From positions 186,001 to 250,000 of the forward strand of contig BSBG01000004.1 of the NCBI GenBank assembly GCA_030159235.1: a stretch of 64,000 nt of DNA, read 5' to 3'. The DNA comes from Bacillus safensis. GTDB lineage: Bacteria; Bacillota; Bacilli; Bacillales; Bacillaceae. A program made the translations under genes and the position numbers. Of the stretch, positions 8,781-17,752 are shown piece by piece (position 1 is the stretch's first letter; each line of letters opens with the position of its first letter). The notes below the pieces were generated by a model. That model had not been told where the DNA came from and ran no database searches. It was given only the letters and a program-made list of their open reading frames with translations.

Positions 8781-9280
8781 CACTGTACCTCATAATCAAT
8801 GGAACCAATCAGCTCACCTGTATCAACAAGCGGATTTGATGACCCTTTTTGTTGAGTGGTAAATGGCTGGTTTGCTGGTGACTTCAGATCACGGGCATAT
8901 TTTTGTATTTTCCCCTTTGTCTCAAGACCGATAGAGTTCATGACGTTTCGAGTGCTGATTCCTTTTTGGACAGCTTCAAGCAAAAATCTGTCCAGCTTCC
9001 GTAGAATTTCACGCTCGTTTTCATCCCATCCCGATCTAATAAAGGATCGTTCGGGAATCACAACGTGAGTGGTATCTTTTCGCAAATGCAGACCTTGAGA
9101 ATGAAGATATGCACGCATCTTTGGTGTCACTGTGATACGTGTACCAAATTCATGCACAGCTGCAATCATGGCTTCTTTTCCTGTTCCAAGAACGCCCACT
9201 CTTGCTTTTCTCTCGCCATTTCCAAGTGCGTTGACAACTCTAGGGATTCGATTATTGTCTTTGATCTTTATTCGCCCCAT
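8780..9280 (-). CDS. Neck protein, HK97 gp10-like (XkdI-like)
   Basis: A 166 aa protein with features of the HK97 gp10 / PBSX XkdI group: an early VGVLGTGKEAMIAAVHEFGT segment, an IPERSFIRSGWDEN motif and a C-terminal PLVDTGELIGSI segment. HEFG, PERSF and DTGEL are characteristic of this neck family. It lies between the connector and head-closure genes. GAGG sits 6-7 nt before the ATG. Confidence 0.8.
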   Translation of the reverse strand: MGRIKIKDNNRIPRVVNALGNGERKARVGVLGTGKEAMIAAVHEFGTRITVTPKMRAYLHSQGLHLRKDTTHVVIPERSFIRSGWDENEREILRKLDRFLLEAVQKGISTRNVMNSIGLETKGKIQKYARDLKSPANQPFTTQQKGSSNPLVDTGELIGSIDYEVQ

Positions 9281-9284
9281 ATCA

Positions 9285-9620
9285 TCACCTCAACGGGCGG
9301 AACTTAACTTTCCTGTATTTTCTCCACAGCTTATACACAGCCTCGTAACGCGTATAATCACTTGTGTATGTCTTGCTCATGCCGCCGATAGATTCGGAGG
9401 AAACACCCACCTCATTCGAGCGGTCAATTTTAATCATCATGGCAATTCCTTTTTTGACTGGTGAAGGCAACTCAAGTAACCCCTCTTTGTTTAAAAAGGG
9501 GTTGTTACAATATTCTTGAGCGTATTCAATGCCATCTTGCAATTCCAGTTTCAGCTTTTCATCCTGTGACTGATCATCTAAAGGGATCTCTAAACGGGTT
9601 TTTAATTCTATTAAATCCAT
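9285..9620 (-). CDS. Head-tail connector (SPP1 gp15 / YqbG-like)
   Basis: A 111 aa, largely helical protein (MDLIELKTRLEIPLDDQSQDEKL, then IEYAQEYCNNPF) typical of the gp6/gp15-like connector adaptors that form a ring under the portal. The C-terminal segment (YTSDYTRYEAVYKLWRKYRK) is also usual. It overlaps the start of the neighbouring minor head gene by one base. Confidence 0.8.
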   Translation of the reverse strand: MDLIELKTRLEIPLDDQSQDEKLKLELQDGIEYAQEYCNNPFLNKEGLLELPSPVKKGIAMMIKIDRSNEVGVSSESIGGMSKTYTSDYTRYEAVYKLWRKYRKVKFRPLR

Positions 9621-10483
9621 TATTCACCCCTCAATCCCACTACTTCATATGTTAGAAAGCAGCGGCAATGTATGTCATTGGCTGCGCTGCCTGATTGTCC
9701 GGGCGCAACTGCTGTGACACCATTTCCTAGATCAAATTGTTCATTGACCTTTCTACGCTGACCTTGTAACGCTTTATGATTTGCCTTCCGAGTTTGTCGG
9801 ACCCGCCCATCATTAACGTTGTTCCATACCTTTTCCATAATGATGCCTTGTTGCTCAAATTCTTCAGCTTTATTGTGAGTAGCCTTTTCACGCACTCTGT
9901 GAGCTTCTGTACGAGCGATAACGGTCGATCTATAGTAAGAGCTATCAAAAGCGATTCTAACCCGTCTAGCAATATCAGAAAAGCGTTCACGTTCAATGAA
10001 GCCTCTTTCTATTGCTTCGTTTATGTCTCGTACTATTGTCGCTCGGTGCTTTTCCAATGCTTGCGTTAGCTTGAGTCCATATACAGCGTTCTTACGAGCT
10101 TCTTCAACTAACTTTGGCAAAGAAGGCGTTGCATTTCTTAGCTTTTGATCAATCATTGCTTCGACAACAGATGCCATCCAGTCATATGAGAAATCATAAG
10201 TGTCTTCTAAAAGCCTTATGATTTCCTTTTGAGAGCGTGTATCCAGCTTGGATGCCAAAGCATGTATTTGAGACTTCAAGGCCTCAATATCGTCAAACTG
10301 ATTAATGTCAGCATATGAAAGGTCTTCACCTTGATCTAATTTCTCGTACAGATCAGTAAGAGAACTCATAAATTCCTTTGAGGCTGATCGATACAGCTTT
10401 TTTAGCCTTCTCATGGCCCCTCGCTCTTTAAGGTCCAACGGCTTCAAAAGCTCGTTTAAAAATTCTCCTTTATCCACCGTCAT
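9620..10483 (-). CDS. Minor head morphogenesis protein, SPP1 gp7 / Mu gpF-like
   Basis: This 287 aa protein has the conserved C-terminal gp7/MuF region: IARTEAHRVREKATH at about residues 190-205, then a WNNVNDGRVRQTRKANH stretch and the closing DIHCRCFLTYEV motif. Members bind the portal and can enter the host with the DNA. It sits downstream of the major capsid gene, whereas in SPP1 and PBSX the equivalent lies between portal and scaffold. Confidence 0.85.
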   Translation of the reverse strand: MTVDKGEFLNELLKPLDLKERGAMRRLKKLYRSASKEFMSSLTDLYEKLDQGEDLSYADINQFDDIEALKSQIHALASKLDTRSQKEIIRLLEDTYDFSYDWMASVVEAMIDQKLRNATPSLPKLVEEARKNAVYGLKLTQALEKHRATIVRDINEAIERGFIERERFSDIARRVRIAFDSSYYRSTVIARTEAHRVREKATHNKAEEFEQQGIIMEKVWNNVNDGRVRQTRKANHKALQGQRRKVNEQFDLGNGVTAVAPGQSGSAANDIHCRCFLTYEVVGLRGE

Positions 10484-10488
10484 CCCCC

Positions 10489-10644
10489 TTATTCTTCTAC
10501 GTGTAGTTCTTCAGGAACTTCCTCTACTTCATCTTGTTCCTGCTTCTCGCCCTTTTTGTCGAGCTTATAGCCTAAGTCTTTGTAGATGACTTCAAATGCT
10601 CTTTCAGTGACATCAAGTGAGTGCTTACCTTTTTTTATTTTCAT
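10489..10644 (-). CDS. Small head-region protein, 51 aa
   Basis: A 51-codon gene directly downstream of the major capsid gene; its ATG overlaps the capsid stop by one base (TAATG). The product begins MKIKKGKHSLDVTERAFEVI, then YKDLGYKL, and ends in a strongly acidic tail (about 14 Glu/Asp in the last 20 residues). The N-terminal half resembles the opening of skin YqbF-like proteins, which carry a small helix-turn-helix-like fold. Function is unknown; a head-tail joining accessory is a guess. Confidence 0.7.
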   Translation of the reverse strand: MKIKKGKHSLDVTERAFEVIYKDLGYKLDKKGEKQEQDEVEEVPEELHVEE

Positions 10645-11579
10645 TACTCACCAGCAGCCCCTTTTGGCGTGATAGCAGCGAATGCATCATCAGCTAAAGT
10701 AGTGAAACCTACTTGCATAGTCGCACGAAGAGCAAACATTTCACGTTCAAAAAGGTTGAGCGGAACATTATTCTCATCTACCACTGTAGTTAGGGTTGCG
10801 TCAGTTGAAATAGCATACTCAATATCTTGTAAAATTCCGTATCGCGCATAATCCCAAGCACCTGTAATTAATTCAGCTTTTGTTTTGTCCCAAGATTTAC
10901 TGTCAACAAAGCCAATTGGTAAGCCTAGCGCTTGAGGCGTTGCATCTGCTGTTACTTGGTTGAACAAAGGTAAACCGTTGTTATCTTTAGATGCTCTCAA
11001 CTTTTGGCGGAATTTACGAATAGTTGTAAATGCATCAGGATCTTTGTCTGCATCTTCCACTAACGCCATAACAGCAGCTAAGTCATCATAGATTGTCGAA
11101 TTGCTACCTGCTCCTGTGCCTAATTCAACCTTTTGACCAGAAGTATTGATTCTTTCCATAACTGAAACACCTTTTTCAAACGGTGATTCTGTTCCAAATA
11201 ATGCTGCTTGGTCAAATTTCACAGCAAAGGCTTCTCTGATAGCTGATTGCATTTGAGTAAAAAAGTCTGAAACGGTATATTTTAAAAACTCTTTAGAAAC
11301 AGGGATGATTACCCCTAGCTTTTTGGTTGTCATCTTTGCGGTGAGCCATTTAGCAGTGCTTGTTTCAATACGTTCGCCCTCTCCTACCCAGTAGGCTCCT
11401 GGTCCTTCTGCTAAGTAAGTAAAAGTCTTTTCAGGCTTTGTCATTGGCTCATATTTTGCTAGTTGTGAGATAGCAGATGTTTGCATGAACTCTTTCATAA
11501 CAATTTCTGCATGCTCCGTTGGAATCTTTCCGTTTACTGCGTCTTGTAACAATACTGTTTTTGGATCAAATGTTGGCAT
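10644..11579 (-). CDS. Major capsid protein (HK97 fold)
   Basis: A 311 aa protein in the capsid position behind the scaffold gene. It begins MPTFDPKTVLLQDAVNGKIP and carries AEGPGAYWVGEGERIETSTA and MTTKKLGVIIPVSKEFLKYT, patterns of the phage major capsid superfamily. No separate protease gene lies between portal and capsid, so assembly appears to rely on the internal scaffold as in SPP1. Confidence 0.9.
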   Translation of the reverse strand: MPTFDPKTVLLQDAVNGKIPTEHAEIVMKEFMQTSAISQLAKYEPMTKPEKTFTYLAEGPGAYWVGEGERIETSTAKWLTAKMTTKKLGVIIPVSKEFLKYTVSDFFTQMQSAIREAFAVKFDQAALFGTESPFEKGVSVMERINTSGQKVELGTGAGSNSTIYDDLAAVMALVEDADKDPDAFTTIRKFRQKLRASKDNNGLPLFNQVTADATPQALGLPIGFVDSKSWDKTKAELITGAWDYARYGILQDIEYAISTDATLTTVVDENNVPLNLFEREMFALRATMQVGFTTLADDAFAAITPKGAAGE

Positions 11580-11590
11580 GGTAGCCCTCC

Positions 11591-12169
11591 TTATTTTCTA
11601 ATGCTTGATTGTGAAGCCAGTTTTGCGATGTCTACACCGCCTGAATGGCTTGCACCATTACCTCGTTCAATTTCGCGGCCCGATTCTTTGAATTTGACAT
11701 CTACAGCAGCTTGCACGGCAGCATTGAATGATTCTTCAAGCTTGCTTAGATTTTCCAGTGTAGAATCTTCGTTTTCTCCAATAAAAAAGTCAATAACGTC
11801 CTTTGGCAACTTCTTTTCATCAGCTGCTTTAAGGGCTTTATTGACTAAAGTTTCTCTATTTCGTGCTGCTTTTTCTGCTTCAATTTCTTTTCTGAGCTTT
11901 TCTACTTCAAGTTGTTCAGGTGTTTTAGAAGGATTTCTTTTTGAAACCTCTTCCTCAACGATTTTTTCAAGATTATTATCTTTCCACGTTTCTAAACCTT
12001 TTGTGAAATGTTGGTCTAACCGTGGCTGCAAGACCTTCTTTCCTTCTTCTGTTTCTAGGAATCCTTTCACCTTGTCTGCTGACACGGCTGATAGTTCCCC
12101 TACAAACGCTTTTACTTCTTCATTCTCTTTATTTTGTTCAAGAAACTGCTTAATTTCTTCAATGTTCAT
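11591..12169 (-). CDS. Capsid scaffolding protein (DUF4355-like)
   Basis: A 192 aa, highly charged, mostly helical protein (MNIEEIKQFLEQNKENEEVKA) with a coiled coil at about residues 85-120 (EQLEVEKLRKEIEAEKAARN), typical of DUF4355-type scaffolds. It organises capsid assembly and is then expelled. The ATG at 12169 follows TTGGAGGATGAAAAA, a good ribosome site; an in-frame TTG at 12184 is part of that site. Confidence 0.85.
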   Translation of the reverse strand: MNIEEIKQFLEQNKENEEVKAFVGELSAVSADKVKGFLETEEGKKVLQPRLDQHFTKGLETWKDNNLEKIVEEEVSKRNPSKTPEQLEVEKLRKEIEAEKAARNRETLVNKALKAADEKKLPKDVIDFFIGENEDSTLENLSKLEESFNAAVQAAVDVKFKESGREIERGNGASHSGGVDIAKLASQSSIRK

Positions 12170-12200
12170 TTTTTCATCCTCCAAGCCATGTAGTACGAGC

Positions 12201-13646
12201 CTACACGTCTAAGTTTTCCGTCTTTTCACGACTTCCGGCAGGTCGTTTGTCTAGCTCTTCATCTTCGTCCAAGCTGTAGATTGAATCTACTTTCGACTCA
12301 TTCATTCTTTCTATTTCGTATTGGACATCGTCCACGAATGTAAGCTGTGACAATCTTGTTTCTTCACTTACTAGGCCTTTTAGTTTTGCTGTGGTTTCAG
12401 CTTCTTCAGTAATGTTAGCAGGAAGGTTACGTGTAAAAGTGAACCAAACTTTTAGATAATCGTCATTGGTTATAGATGCGTTTTTCCTCGCCCATGCTGA
12501 GCAAAGCAATTTGTACTGATACCGAAGGGCAGCAGTCATTTTCCGCTCCATCGTAATGCATTTGTTTTCTAATGCCATAAGCTTGTACCGCATTGCAACT
12601 CCTGTGAGATTGCCGCCAAAGGCTTCATCTGAGAAGTTAACCGATTTAGAGAACCGCATAATGTTTTCTTCCAGACGGTTTAGATGATTTTCGATCATAG
12701 TATCGTTAATATCTTTCGTCAGAAACTTTACGTCATCGTTGTCGCCAAAGAGCTGAAATACTCCGTGTTTTTTAAGATTCTCAAGAGTCTCATCATCGGC
12801 TCCCATACCTTTGAATATTAGATAAGCTAATCGCAATTGCTCAATCTCATTTGAGGCATCTGACAGCGTCCGATCATAAGCATCAATTAGAGAAAGGACC
12901 TTTTCAGCGTCGCCCATAAACTCATCATTGTTTGGCAAACCGAATAAAGGGCAGTGGTCGAATAGATGTTTATTAACTTCGATTTCTGTCCATCCATTCT
13001 CATTCTTCTCGAAATAATGAACGTGAGATGAGTCATAAAACTCAGCCTTTTCACGCTTAATCTGCTTTCCATCTACCCAGGTTGTCACCTCATAATATCG
13101 AAGAGCAAATTCAGGTTCAGTTATGTCATTGCCGCTACCAATAATGACCGCTTCCCACGGATCAATATTCACGGTCCTAACTTCTCCCGCTGTGTCGACG
13201 TAAGCCAACCGAGCGGCATACCCACAGATGGCCGCTTTCTTACCCAGTTCACTATCAGCATCCTCGATAGTATTTAACAGATTAAATCTATTGATCACTT
13301 CGACTAAAGCCCCTGATTCACTTACTTGGTTTTTATCCACCTCATAAGTGATTGGATGACCGAACATGTAACCCACTTTTGTATCAACAATCTCACTATC
13401 AAAACCATTGTTTAAGCGGTTATTAACTCGATTATCTATTCTGAGGATCGCCCCTGTCTCAAAGTCCTCTTGATGCCCCAACGTAAAAGCATCCCTTTGA
13501 AGAATTGGTACACCTTCAACGGCTGCTTTGTATCTTTCGTATTGAGAGATCATTTTTTCCCGCTGTTTTTTATGAGAATTTATGATCGCTTCAATGACTT
13601 TGCTGTTAATATTGTTTTCTCTTAAATACTGTACAAATTCATTCAT
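12201..13646 (-). CDS. Portal protein (SPP1 gp6-like)
   Basis: A 481 aa portal of the SPP1 gp6 type. It forms the dodecameric ring through which DNA enters the capsid. Recognisable parts are KVGYMFGHPITYEV near residues 88-101, IDPWEAVIIGSG near 165, FGLPNNDEFMGDAEKVLSLIDAYDRTLSD near 240-270, and SVNFSDEAFGGNLTGVAMRYKL near 335-356. It lies 18 nt downstream of the large terminase gene. Confidence 0.92.
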   Translation of the reverse strand: MNEFVQYLRENNINSKVIEAIINSHKKQREKMISQYERYKAAVEGVPILQRDAFTLGHQEDFETGAILRIDNRVNNRLNNGFDSEIVDTKVGYMFGHPITYEVDKNQVSESGALVEVINRFNLLNTIEDADSELGKKAAICGYAARLAYVDTAGEVRTVNIDPWEAVIIGSGNDITEPEFALRYYEVTTWVDGKQIKREKAEFYDSSHVHYFEKNENGWTEIEVNKHLFDHCPLFGLPNNDEFMGDAEKVLSLIDAYDRTLSDASNEIEQLRLAYLIFKGMGADDETLENLKKHGVFQLFGDNDDVKFLTKDINDTMIENHLNRLEENIMRFSKSVNFSDEAFGGNLTGVAMRYKLMALENKCITMERKMTAALRYQYKLLCSAWARKNASITNDDYLKVWFTFTRNLPANITEEAETTAKLKGLVSEETRLSQLTFVDDVQYEIERMNESKVDSIYSLDEDEELDKRPAGSREKTENLDV

Positions 13647-13664
13647 CTTCTCACCTCTTTTACA

Positions 13665-14939
13665 TCACCCTTTGAACTTTCTCGTTACCCCATGTCCTTT
13701 AAGACTCGACACCTCATAATCATCTAAGCCGTACCAAATGGCCGAGAATGTATGTGGATCGATGTTGAATTCGTCCTCGATGATGTTTCCGTCTTTGTCT
13801 ACAGCAAACGTAAGGTCCTTCAATTCTCTAATTACATCAGGGCATTTATCTGAACAAATAATCTCTTTGAATCTCTTCACTTTTTTTGTATATTGCTTCC
13901 GGGAACCCTGAAATTTTTTGGCCGCTTTCATTAAAAATCCTTGTTGCCTGAAAAATTGTATCGTTTTAGGTTCCGCACTATCTGCTTTTATCAAAACCTT
14001 TTTTAATTCTTTTAAATCTTCTGCTGTTTTGTCATCGGTTGTATCATTTTTGTAATATTGCCAGTAGATGTACAATATTTTCTTCTGGTGATCAATAGCC
14101 ATACGAACTAGCGCATTATACGAATCAACAAAACCAAAATCCATGCCGTTCTTTAGAACTGGCCTGTCAATTGCTCTTATTGATTTCATCACTTCTTCAT
14201 GCTTCATCACTCTGAATTGTGGCAATACTAATTTTCCGTTAACGCCAAAATGACCTTTTCGCGCTATACGATAAAGGTCTGGATCATGTGTTTTTAAATC
14301 ATCTAATTGTTCAATGTAGCTTATTGGCAAAAACAAATTATCATCAGCAGTAGAATGGTGATAATATGTTTTGTTTCGGATGATCGTTCGTTCTTTGTAA
14401 AGCTCTGCATCGTCAAGAATGAAGAAGTCATTTGAATCATCCTTAAAAAAATGCTTATACGACCAATTTCCTTTACTTACAGGATTAGCAGAAAGAATCA
14501 TGTGTAGTTGTAAATTAGGGTGCCGCAAACGTCCCAAAAGCTCTTTGAATCCGTCATACTTCACTTCAGAACATTCTTCAATCCAAACAATAGAAATATT
14601 ATTAATAGATTTAAGTTTTGCAGGCTTGTCCATACCTTTAAATATAATCTTGCTTCCGTTTGGAAATCTCACTTGCATCGGTGAGCTAACACATCGAATT
14701 TTGTGATCTAGACCCAAGTCTATAATGATCTCTTCGAGTAGGGAAAATGTTGAATCCCTGTGGGTATCGTAAACTTCTCTAACAACTAATGCTGTTCTTT
14801 TTTCTTGGATCAATTTCAAGACCAATTTAAGGGCTACATGATAGCTTTTAGATGACCCATAGCCACCTACAAGAAAATAAAACTTTTGCGACCAGTCAAA
14901 AAGAAAATCTCTAAAGCGGGGGTTCACTTCTTTCTCCAT
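13665..14939 (-). CDS. Terminase large subunit (PBSX XtmB-like)
   Basis: The 424 aa packaging motor: an N-terminal ATPase and C-terminal RNase H-like nuclease. The Walker A-like loop is GGYGSSKS at about residues 25-32, and the Walker B region is VWIEECSEV at about 115-125. The nuclease half contains [16 protein letters not shown]. The ATG at 14939 overlaps the small terminase stop and is preceded by GGGGGGG; the TTG one codon upstream is less likely. Confidence 0.93.
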   Translation of the reverse strand: MEKEVNPRFRDFLFDWSQKFYFLVGGYGSSKSYHVALKLVLKLIQEKRTALVVREVYDTHRDSTFSLLEEIIIDLGLDHKIRCVSSPMQVRFPNGSKIIFKGMDKPAKLKSINNISIVWIEECSEVKYDGFKELLGRLRHPNLQLHMILSANPVSKGNWSYKHFFKDDSNDFFILDDAELYKERTIIRNKTYYHHSTADDNLFLPISYIEQLDDLKTHDPDLYRIARKGHFGVNGKLVLPQFRVMKHEEVMKSIRAIDRPVLKNGMDFGFVDSYNALVRMAIDHQKKILYIYWQYYKNDTTDDKTAEDLKELKKVLIKADSAEPKTIQFFRQQGFLMKAAKKFQGSRKQYTKKVKRFKEIICSDKCPDVIRELKDLTFAVDKDGNIIEDEFNIDPHTFSAIWYGLDDYEVSSLKGHGVTRKFKG

Positions 14940-15694
14940 CAACGCCCCCCCTTATCCTTGATTATGATTTCAAATGATGAATCATCTTCATTATTTGCAA
15001 ATCGTTCCATCTCGGCTTTTGTTTTATCGATGTTTAAGCGCATCTGCTCCAGTTTAAGCCGTCTTTCGTCTGTTTCATGGGCAATATTATCGAATTGCTT
15101 TATTAAGCCCCTAAGCTCAGACATCGCCCTAGATTGAGCGTTTAGGAATGTAGCATGACGATCCCAAGCGAATTGAAACTCGTATTCCTCTTCTTCGGTT
15201 TCTTTTTCTTCAAGGTCACCCTCATGAAAAACATACCGTGCTTTTTTCAGCTCTTTAATCATTTCGTCTTTGCTTTCAACGAACATGATCTTTTGTGCCC
15301 GCACAATGGCGGTAAATTGAATCTGTATTTGTTCCCAAAGTAAATCAACGGGTGAAAACTCCTGAATGTCCTGCATGATCTCAAACGCTTCTGCTGGCAT
15401 GTGCTTTGAATAAAAGCCGTGCGTCTTTGCGTTTTGGTTTCTTGCAGGAGCACCGCCGCTATTTCCGACAGCGTTTTTGTTCCCTTTCGGAGCACCACGA
15501 ATAGGAGCGCTCCCTTTCTCAATCGGAGCGCTCCCTTTAAATTCTTCATCCCATTTGTCGTTCGCTTTCCACTTTCTAATTGTGTTTGCAGTGACACCTA
15601 ATTCTTCCGCAATGTCTTTTAATAAGCGGCTTCCGTCACTTTCCTTCCACAACTGAAATGCTTTGTCTCGATTCGGATTTCTAGCCCTTGCCAT
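14939..15694 (-). CDS. Terminase small subunit (PBSX XtmA-like)
   Basis: A 251 aa DNA-recognition subunit. It begins [21 protein letters not shown], followed by a helix-turn-helix ([20 protein letters not shown], residues 25-45) and the family linker [20 protein letters not shown]. The linker contains a heptapeptide repeat ([14 protein letters not shown]) encoded by DNA with two 10 bp palindromes 21 bp apart. The C-terminal part is a long helical oligomerisation region. Confidence 0.92.
   Translation of the reverse strand: MARARNPNRDKAFQLWKESDGSRLLKDIAEELGVTANTIRKWKANDKWDEEFKGSAPIEKGSAPIRGAPKGNKNAVGNSGGAPARNQNAKTHGFYSKHMPAEAFEIMQDIQEFSPVDLLWEQIQIQFTAIVRAQKIMFVESKDEMIKELKKARYVFHEGDLEEKETEEEEYEFQFAWDRHATFLNAQSRAMSELRGLIKQFDNIAHETDERRLKLEQMRLNIDKTKAEMERFANNEDDSSFEIIIKDKGGR
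15504..15534. repeat. Two GGAGCGCTCC palindromes inside the small terminase gene
   Basis: The perfect 10 bp palindrome GGAGCGCTCC occurs at 15504-15513 and again at 15525-15534, exactly 21 bp apart, so both sites face the same side of the helix. The bases CTTT follow each copy. Packaging initiation sites of related phages often lie within the small terminase gene, so this is a candidate recognition site. It could equally be just a coding repeat. Confidence 0.5.
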
Positions 15695-15737
15695 GTCACA
15701 TCACCGCCACTCCTTTCTTTGTGTTGTTTTGTAATTT

Positions 15738-15965
15738 TTATTTCGTGACAAACGCATCATCTTTTGCTAACTCATGAAGAGTATCTTTACCGATCTCAGC
15801 TATTCCAACAGCTTCTAGGTATGATTCATTATGGTAAATAGTCATTAGTGTTCCATCTTTCATCTTGAATGTAGTAACAAAGCTGTCTATGTCATGAAAG
15901 TTCTGTTCAATCCAATTAATCAAGCCATTAACCGCTCCTGGGAACACTCTTTTCACTTTACCCAT
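15738..15965 (-). CDS. Small phage protein of unknown function, 75 aa
   Basis: The product begins MGKVKRVFPGAVNGLINWIE, followed by FHDIDSFVTTFKMKDGTLMTIYHN. It contains no motif I recognise. It is well formed, with GGAG about 9 nt before the ATG, and lies between the terminator of the two-gene cassette and the small terminase gene, so it is probably the first gene of the late packaging operon. Confidence 0.6.
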   Translation of the reverse strand: MGKVKRVFPGAVNGLINWIEQNFHDIDSFVTTFKMKDGTLMTIYHNESYLEAVGIAEIGKDTLHELAKDDAFVTK

Positions 15966-16065
15966 TTGATCACTCCTTTTGTTTTATTCGCTCTAAACTG
16001 CTGCCGCACTCTACCTTTAAGCCGATGCTTGGTGTAAAGAATTATCGGAAGCAGTTTACAGGGAA

Positions 16066-16091
16066 CAAAAAAAGCACCCCGCAGGATGCTT
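16066..16091 (-). terminator. Terminator after the two-gene membrane cassette
   Basis: On the minus strand AAGCATCC and GGGTGCTT pair with one T-G wobble over a TGCG loop and are followed by six T residues. It begins 3 nt after the stop at 16095, so it ends the cassette at 16095-17596 before the packaging genes. Confidence 0.85.
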
Positions 16092-16094
16092 CTC

Positions 16095-16646
16095 TTAACG
16101 TGATAATCTATTTCTCATTTCATTTCTTCTCTCATCATCGGTTATCGTATTTCCCTCTGGTCTCGTTTGAGCACTATTATCATTCGCTTTAAAAAACACA
16201 TTCATTAGGATATTTACGATTCTATATGTTGAAAAAATAAAAAAAATTACAATACTTACCCAAACATAAAACATGGTATTAGCCAAAATCGTTGGGTCAC
16301 CTTTATCTTTATGAACTATGTGCATCGTTGAAGAGATGATAACAACTAATAACCCAGAAATGAAGGCTTCATTAAAATAATACTTAAGCAAAAACTTTCC
16401 ATTATTCCGAAAAATAGCCTTAACAATTTCACTTTCTTTAATACTCAATAGAATTCCGAGTAAAGCACCTAGAAAACCTAAAACAATGGAACTGAAATTT
16501 ATTGCTCCATCAAGAACCTTATCGAAATTATGGATATCACTTTTGATTCCCATAAAAAATAAAGCTGCTGCAGTTAATAAAGCAATTAAAAACGCAGGCA
16601 ATAAATGAACATAATTAAACTTATTATTTTCAGTTCCATCTGTCAT
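16095..16646 (-). CDS. Four-helix membrane protein of two-gene cassette
   Basis: A 183 aa protein with four clear hydrophobic segments at about residues 14-33, 50-68, 93-111 and 121-148. Its short charged N-terminus and arginine-rich C-terminal tail (DERRNEMRNRLSR) would probably face the cytoplasm. It has no signal peptide and no motif I recognise. It starts 17 nt after the 310 aa gene and is followed at once by a terminator, so the two genes form a closed unit. The DNA is visibly more AT-rich than neighbouring structural genes. Size and topology are those of the membrane partner in RexB-like or KwaA-like exclusion systems, but I see no sequence match. Confidence 0.7.
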   Translation of the reverse strand: MTDGTENNKFNYVHLLPAFLIALLTAAALFFMGIKSDIHNFDKVLDGAINFSSIVLGFLGALLGILLSIKESEIVKAIFRNNGKFLLKYYFNEAFISGLLVVIISSTMHIVHKDKGDPTILANTMFYVWVSIVIFFIFSTYRIVNILMNVFFKANDNSAQTRPEGNTITDDERRNEMRNRLSR

Positions 16647-16663
16647 ATATTCAACTCTCCTAA

Positions 16664-17596
16664 TTAATTCCTTAAGTATTCATTAATATCTCTTTGCCTA
16701 TTTCTACAATCTTCATTAGCACTATAAATCTTCCACATTTGTTCAGCGATAGCCTCATGGTTAAGTGTTTCTCTACGTTCCATCCTGAAAGTTCCAAAGT
16801 CATGTGCTTTATGAGCAAACAGATCAATTAGCTCAACTCTTGTATCATCGTCAGCCCTTCTTGCTATTTCTGCCCTTGAAAATAATTCAGCATTATCTTC
16901 AATATCAGTTAATGTATCATTTACTGTTTCTTCATCTAATGAATTTTTTGTATTTCCTACGGTTATAGTGACTTGTGCATTAATCCCTCGGTAACGTTCA
17001 AAACTTGAAAAAACATTTCCAATTGGTGACCGGAATCTATTCCTAGTTTGGTCTACATCAATGTTACTTAAGTCAGCAAATCTAAAATTTATTTTTCTAT
17101 ATTCAGTTGATCTTCGAGCCATTTCAAATACATTTGGCGGACATATTGGTCTTAGATGAATCTTGTCCTCTTCATTATCCCATATTAAATTTAAGTATTC
17201 CTCTATGCCTTCTGGCCCCAAACTATATTTATTGCGCTGGAGCATTAAAACATGATTCATTTCATCATATAGAGCTGAAACCTCTTCCCCAATAAATTCA
17301 TCGTCTTCTAATTCTAAAGGCTCAACTTGGGCGGTTGCCCTAGCTGTAGATGGTATATTTGTTTCTCTTAGTCTAACAAAATGTAAGAAATAAAAATCTA
17401 ATTCTGGGTCCCAATAAGTGGTTTCCAGTCTCGCTTGTTCCTGACGATAGTCAAATGTTCTTCCTTCCAAAGACTTTCTATTAGCTTGATCCATCCAAAC
17501 AAGCAAATCAAATAATCTGTCTCTAACATTCTCATCATCATAATTTTTTCTAAAAACCACCTGATAATACTCAAATCTTACTTTCTTATGACTCAT
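16664..17596 (-). CDS. Soluble 310 aa protein of two-gene cassette, unknown
   Basis: The product begins MSHKKVRFEYYQVVFRKNYD and has no signal peptide or membrane segment. Notable stretches are FLHFVRLRETNIPS near residue 70, EFIGEEVSALYDEMNHVLMLQ near 100-120, followed by RNKYSLGPEGIEEYLNLIW. Proteins of this appearance in prophages are, from memory, sometimes filed under DUF6731; I cannot verify that. The ATG has GGGAGG upstream and follows a 155 bp gap, so the gene may have its own promoter. Paired with a four-helix membrane protein, it could be the cytosolic sensor or effector of a phage exclusion system. That role is inference. Confidence 0.7.
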   Translation of the reverse strand: MSHKKVRFEYYQVVFRKNYDDENVRDRLFDLLVWMDQANRKSLEGRTFDYRQEQARLETTYWDPELDFYFLHFVRLRETNIPSTARATAQVEPLELEDDEFIGEEVSALYDEMNHVLMLQRNKYSLGPEGIEEYLNLIWDNEEDKIHLRPICPPNVFEMARRSTEYRKINFRFADLSNIDVDQTRNRFRSPIGNVFSSFERYRGINAQVTITVGNTKNSLDEETVNDTLTDIEDNAELFSRAEIARRADDDTRVELIDLFAHKAHDFGTFRMERRETLNHEAIAEQMWKIYSANEDCRNRQRDINEYLRN

Positions 17597-17752
17597 TCTT
17601 AATCAACCTCCCATCTTTATATCGACAGGAAATAAATTAATGGAACTATTCGCAAAATTTGTCGAACGAATACCAAGCTCGCAAGAGCAAATGAAAATAT
17701 ATTAATTTGTGGAGACGCGGGAAAATTATGCCTCCCCGTCCTGCCTTCAAGT
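17597..17752 (-). other. Gap between late regulator and cassette; no gene seen
   Basis: This 156 bp stretch contains no convincing coding frame. It is AT-rich near the cassette and probably carries the cassette promoter, but I could not identify a clear -35/-10 pair. The cassette ribosome site GGGAGG lies at its left end. Confidence 0.5.

Noticed and set aside
11601..12212. Open frame of 203 codons on the plus strand
   Set aside because: It is the exact antisense of the scaffolding gene, is Ser/Leu/Phe-rich with no ribosome site, and fits shadow coding.
16015..16062. AAACTGC/GCAGTTT inverted repeat upstream of the packaging genes, possible tRNA-like fold
   Set aside because: The arms do not fit a tRNA acceptor or anticodon arrangement; it may be part of a late promoter but I could not support that.
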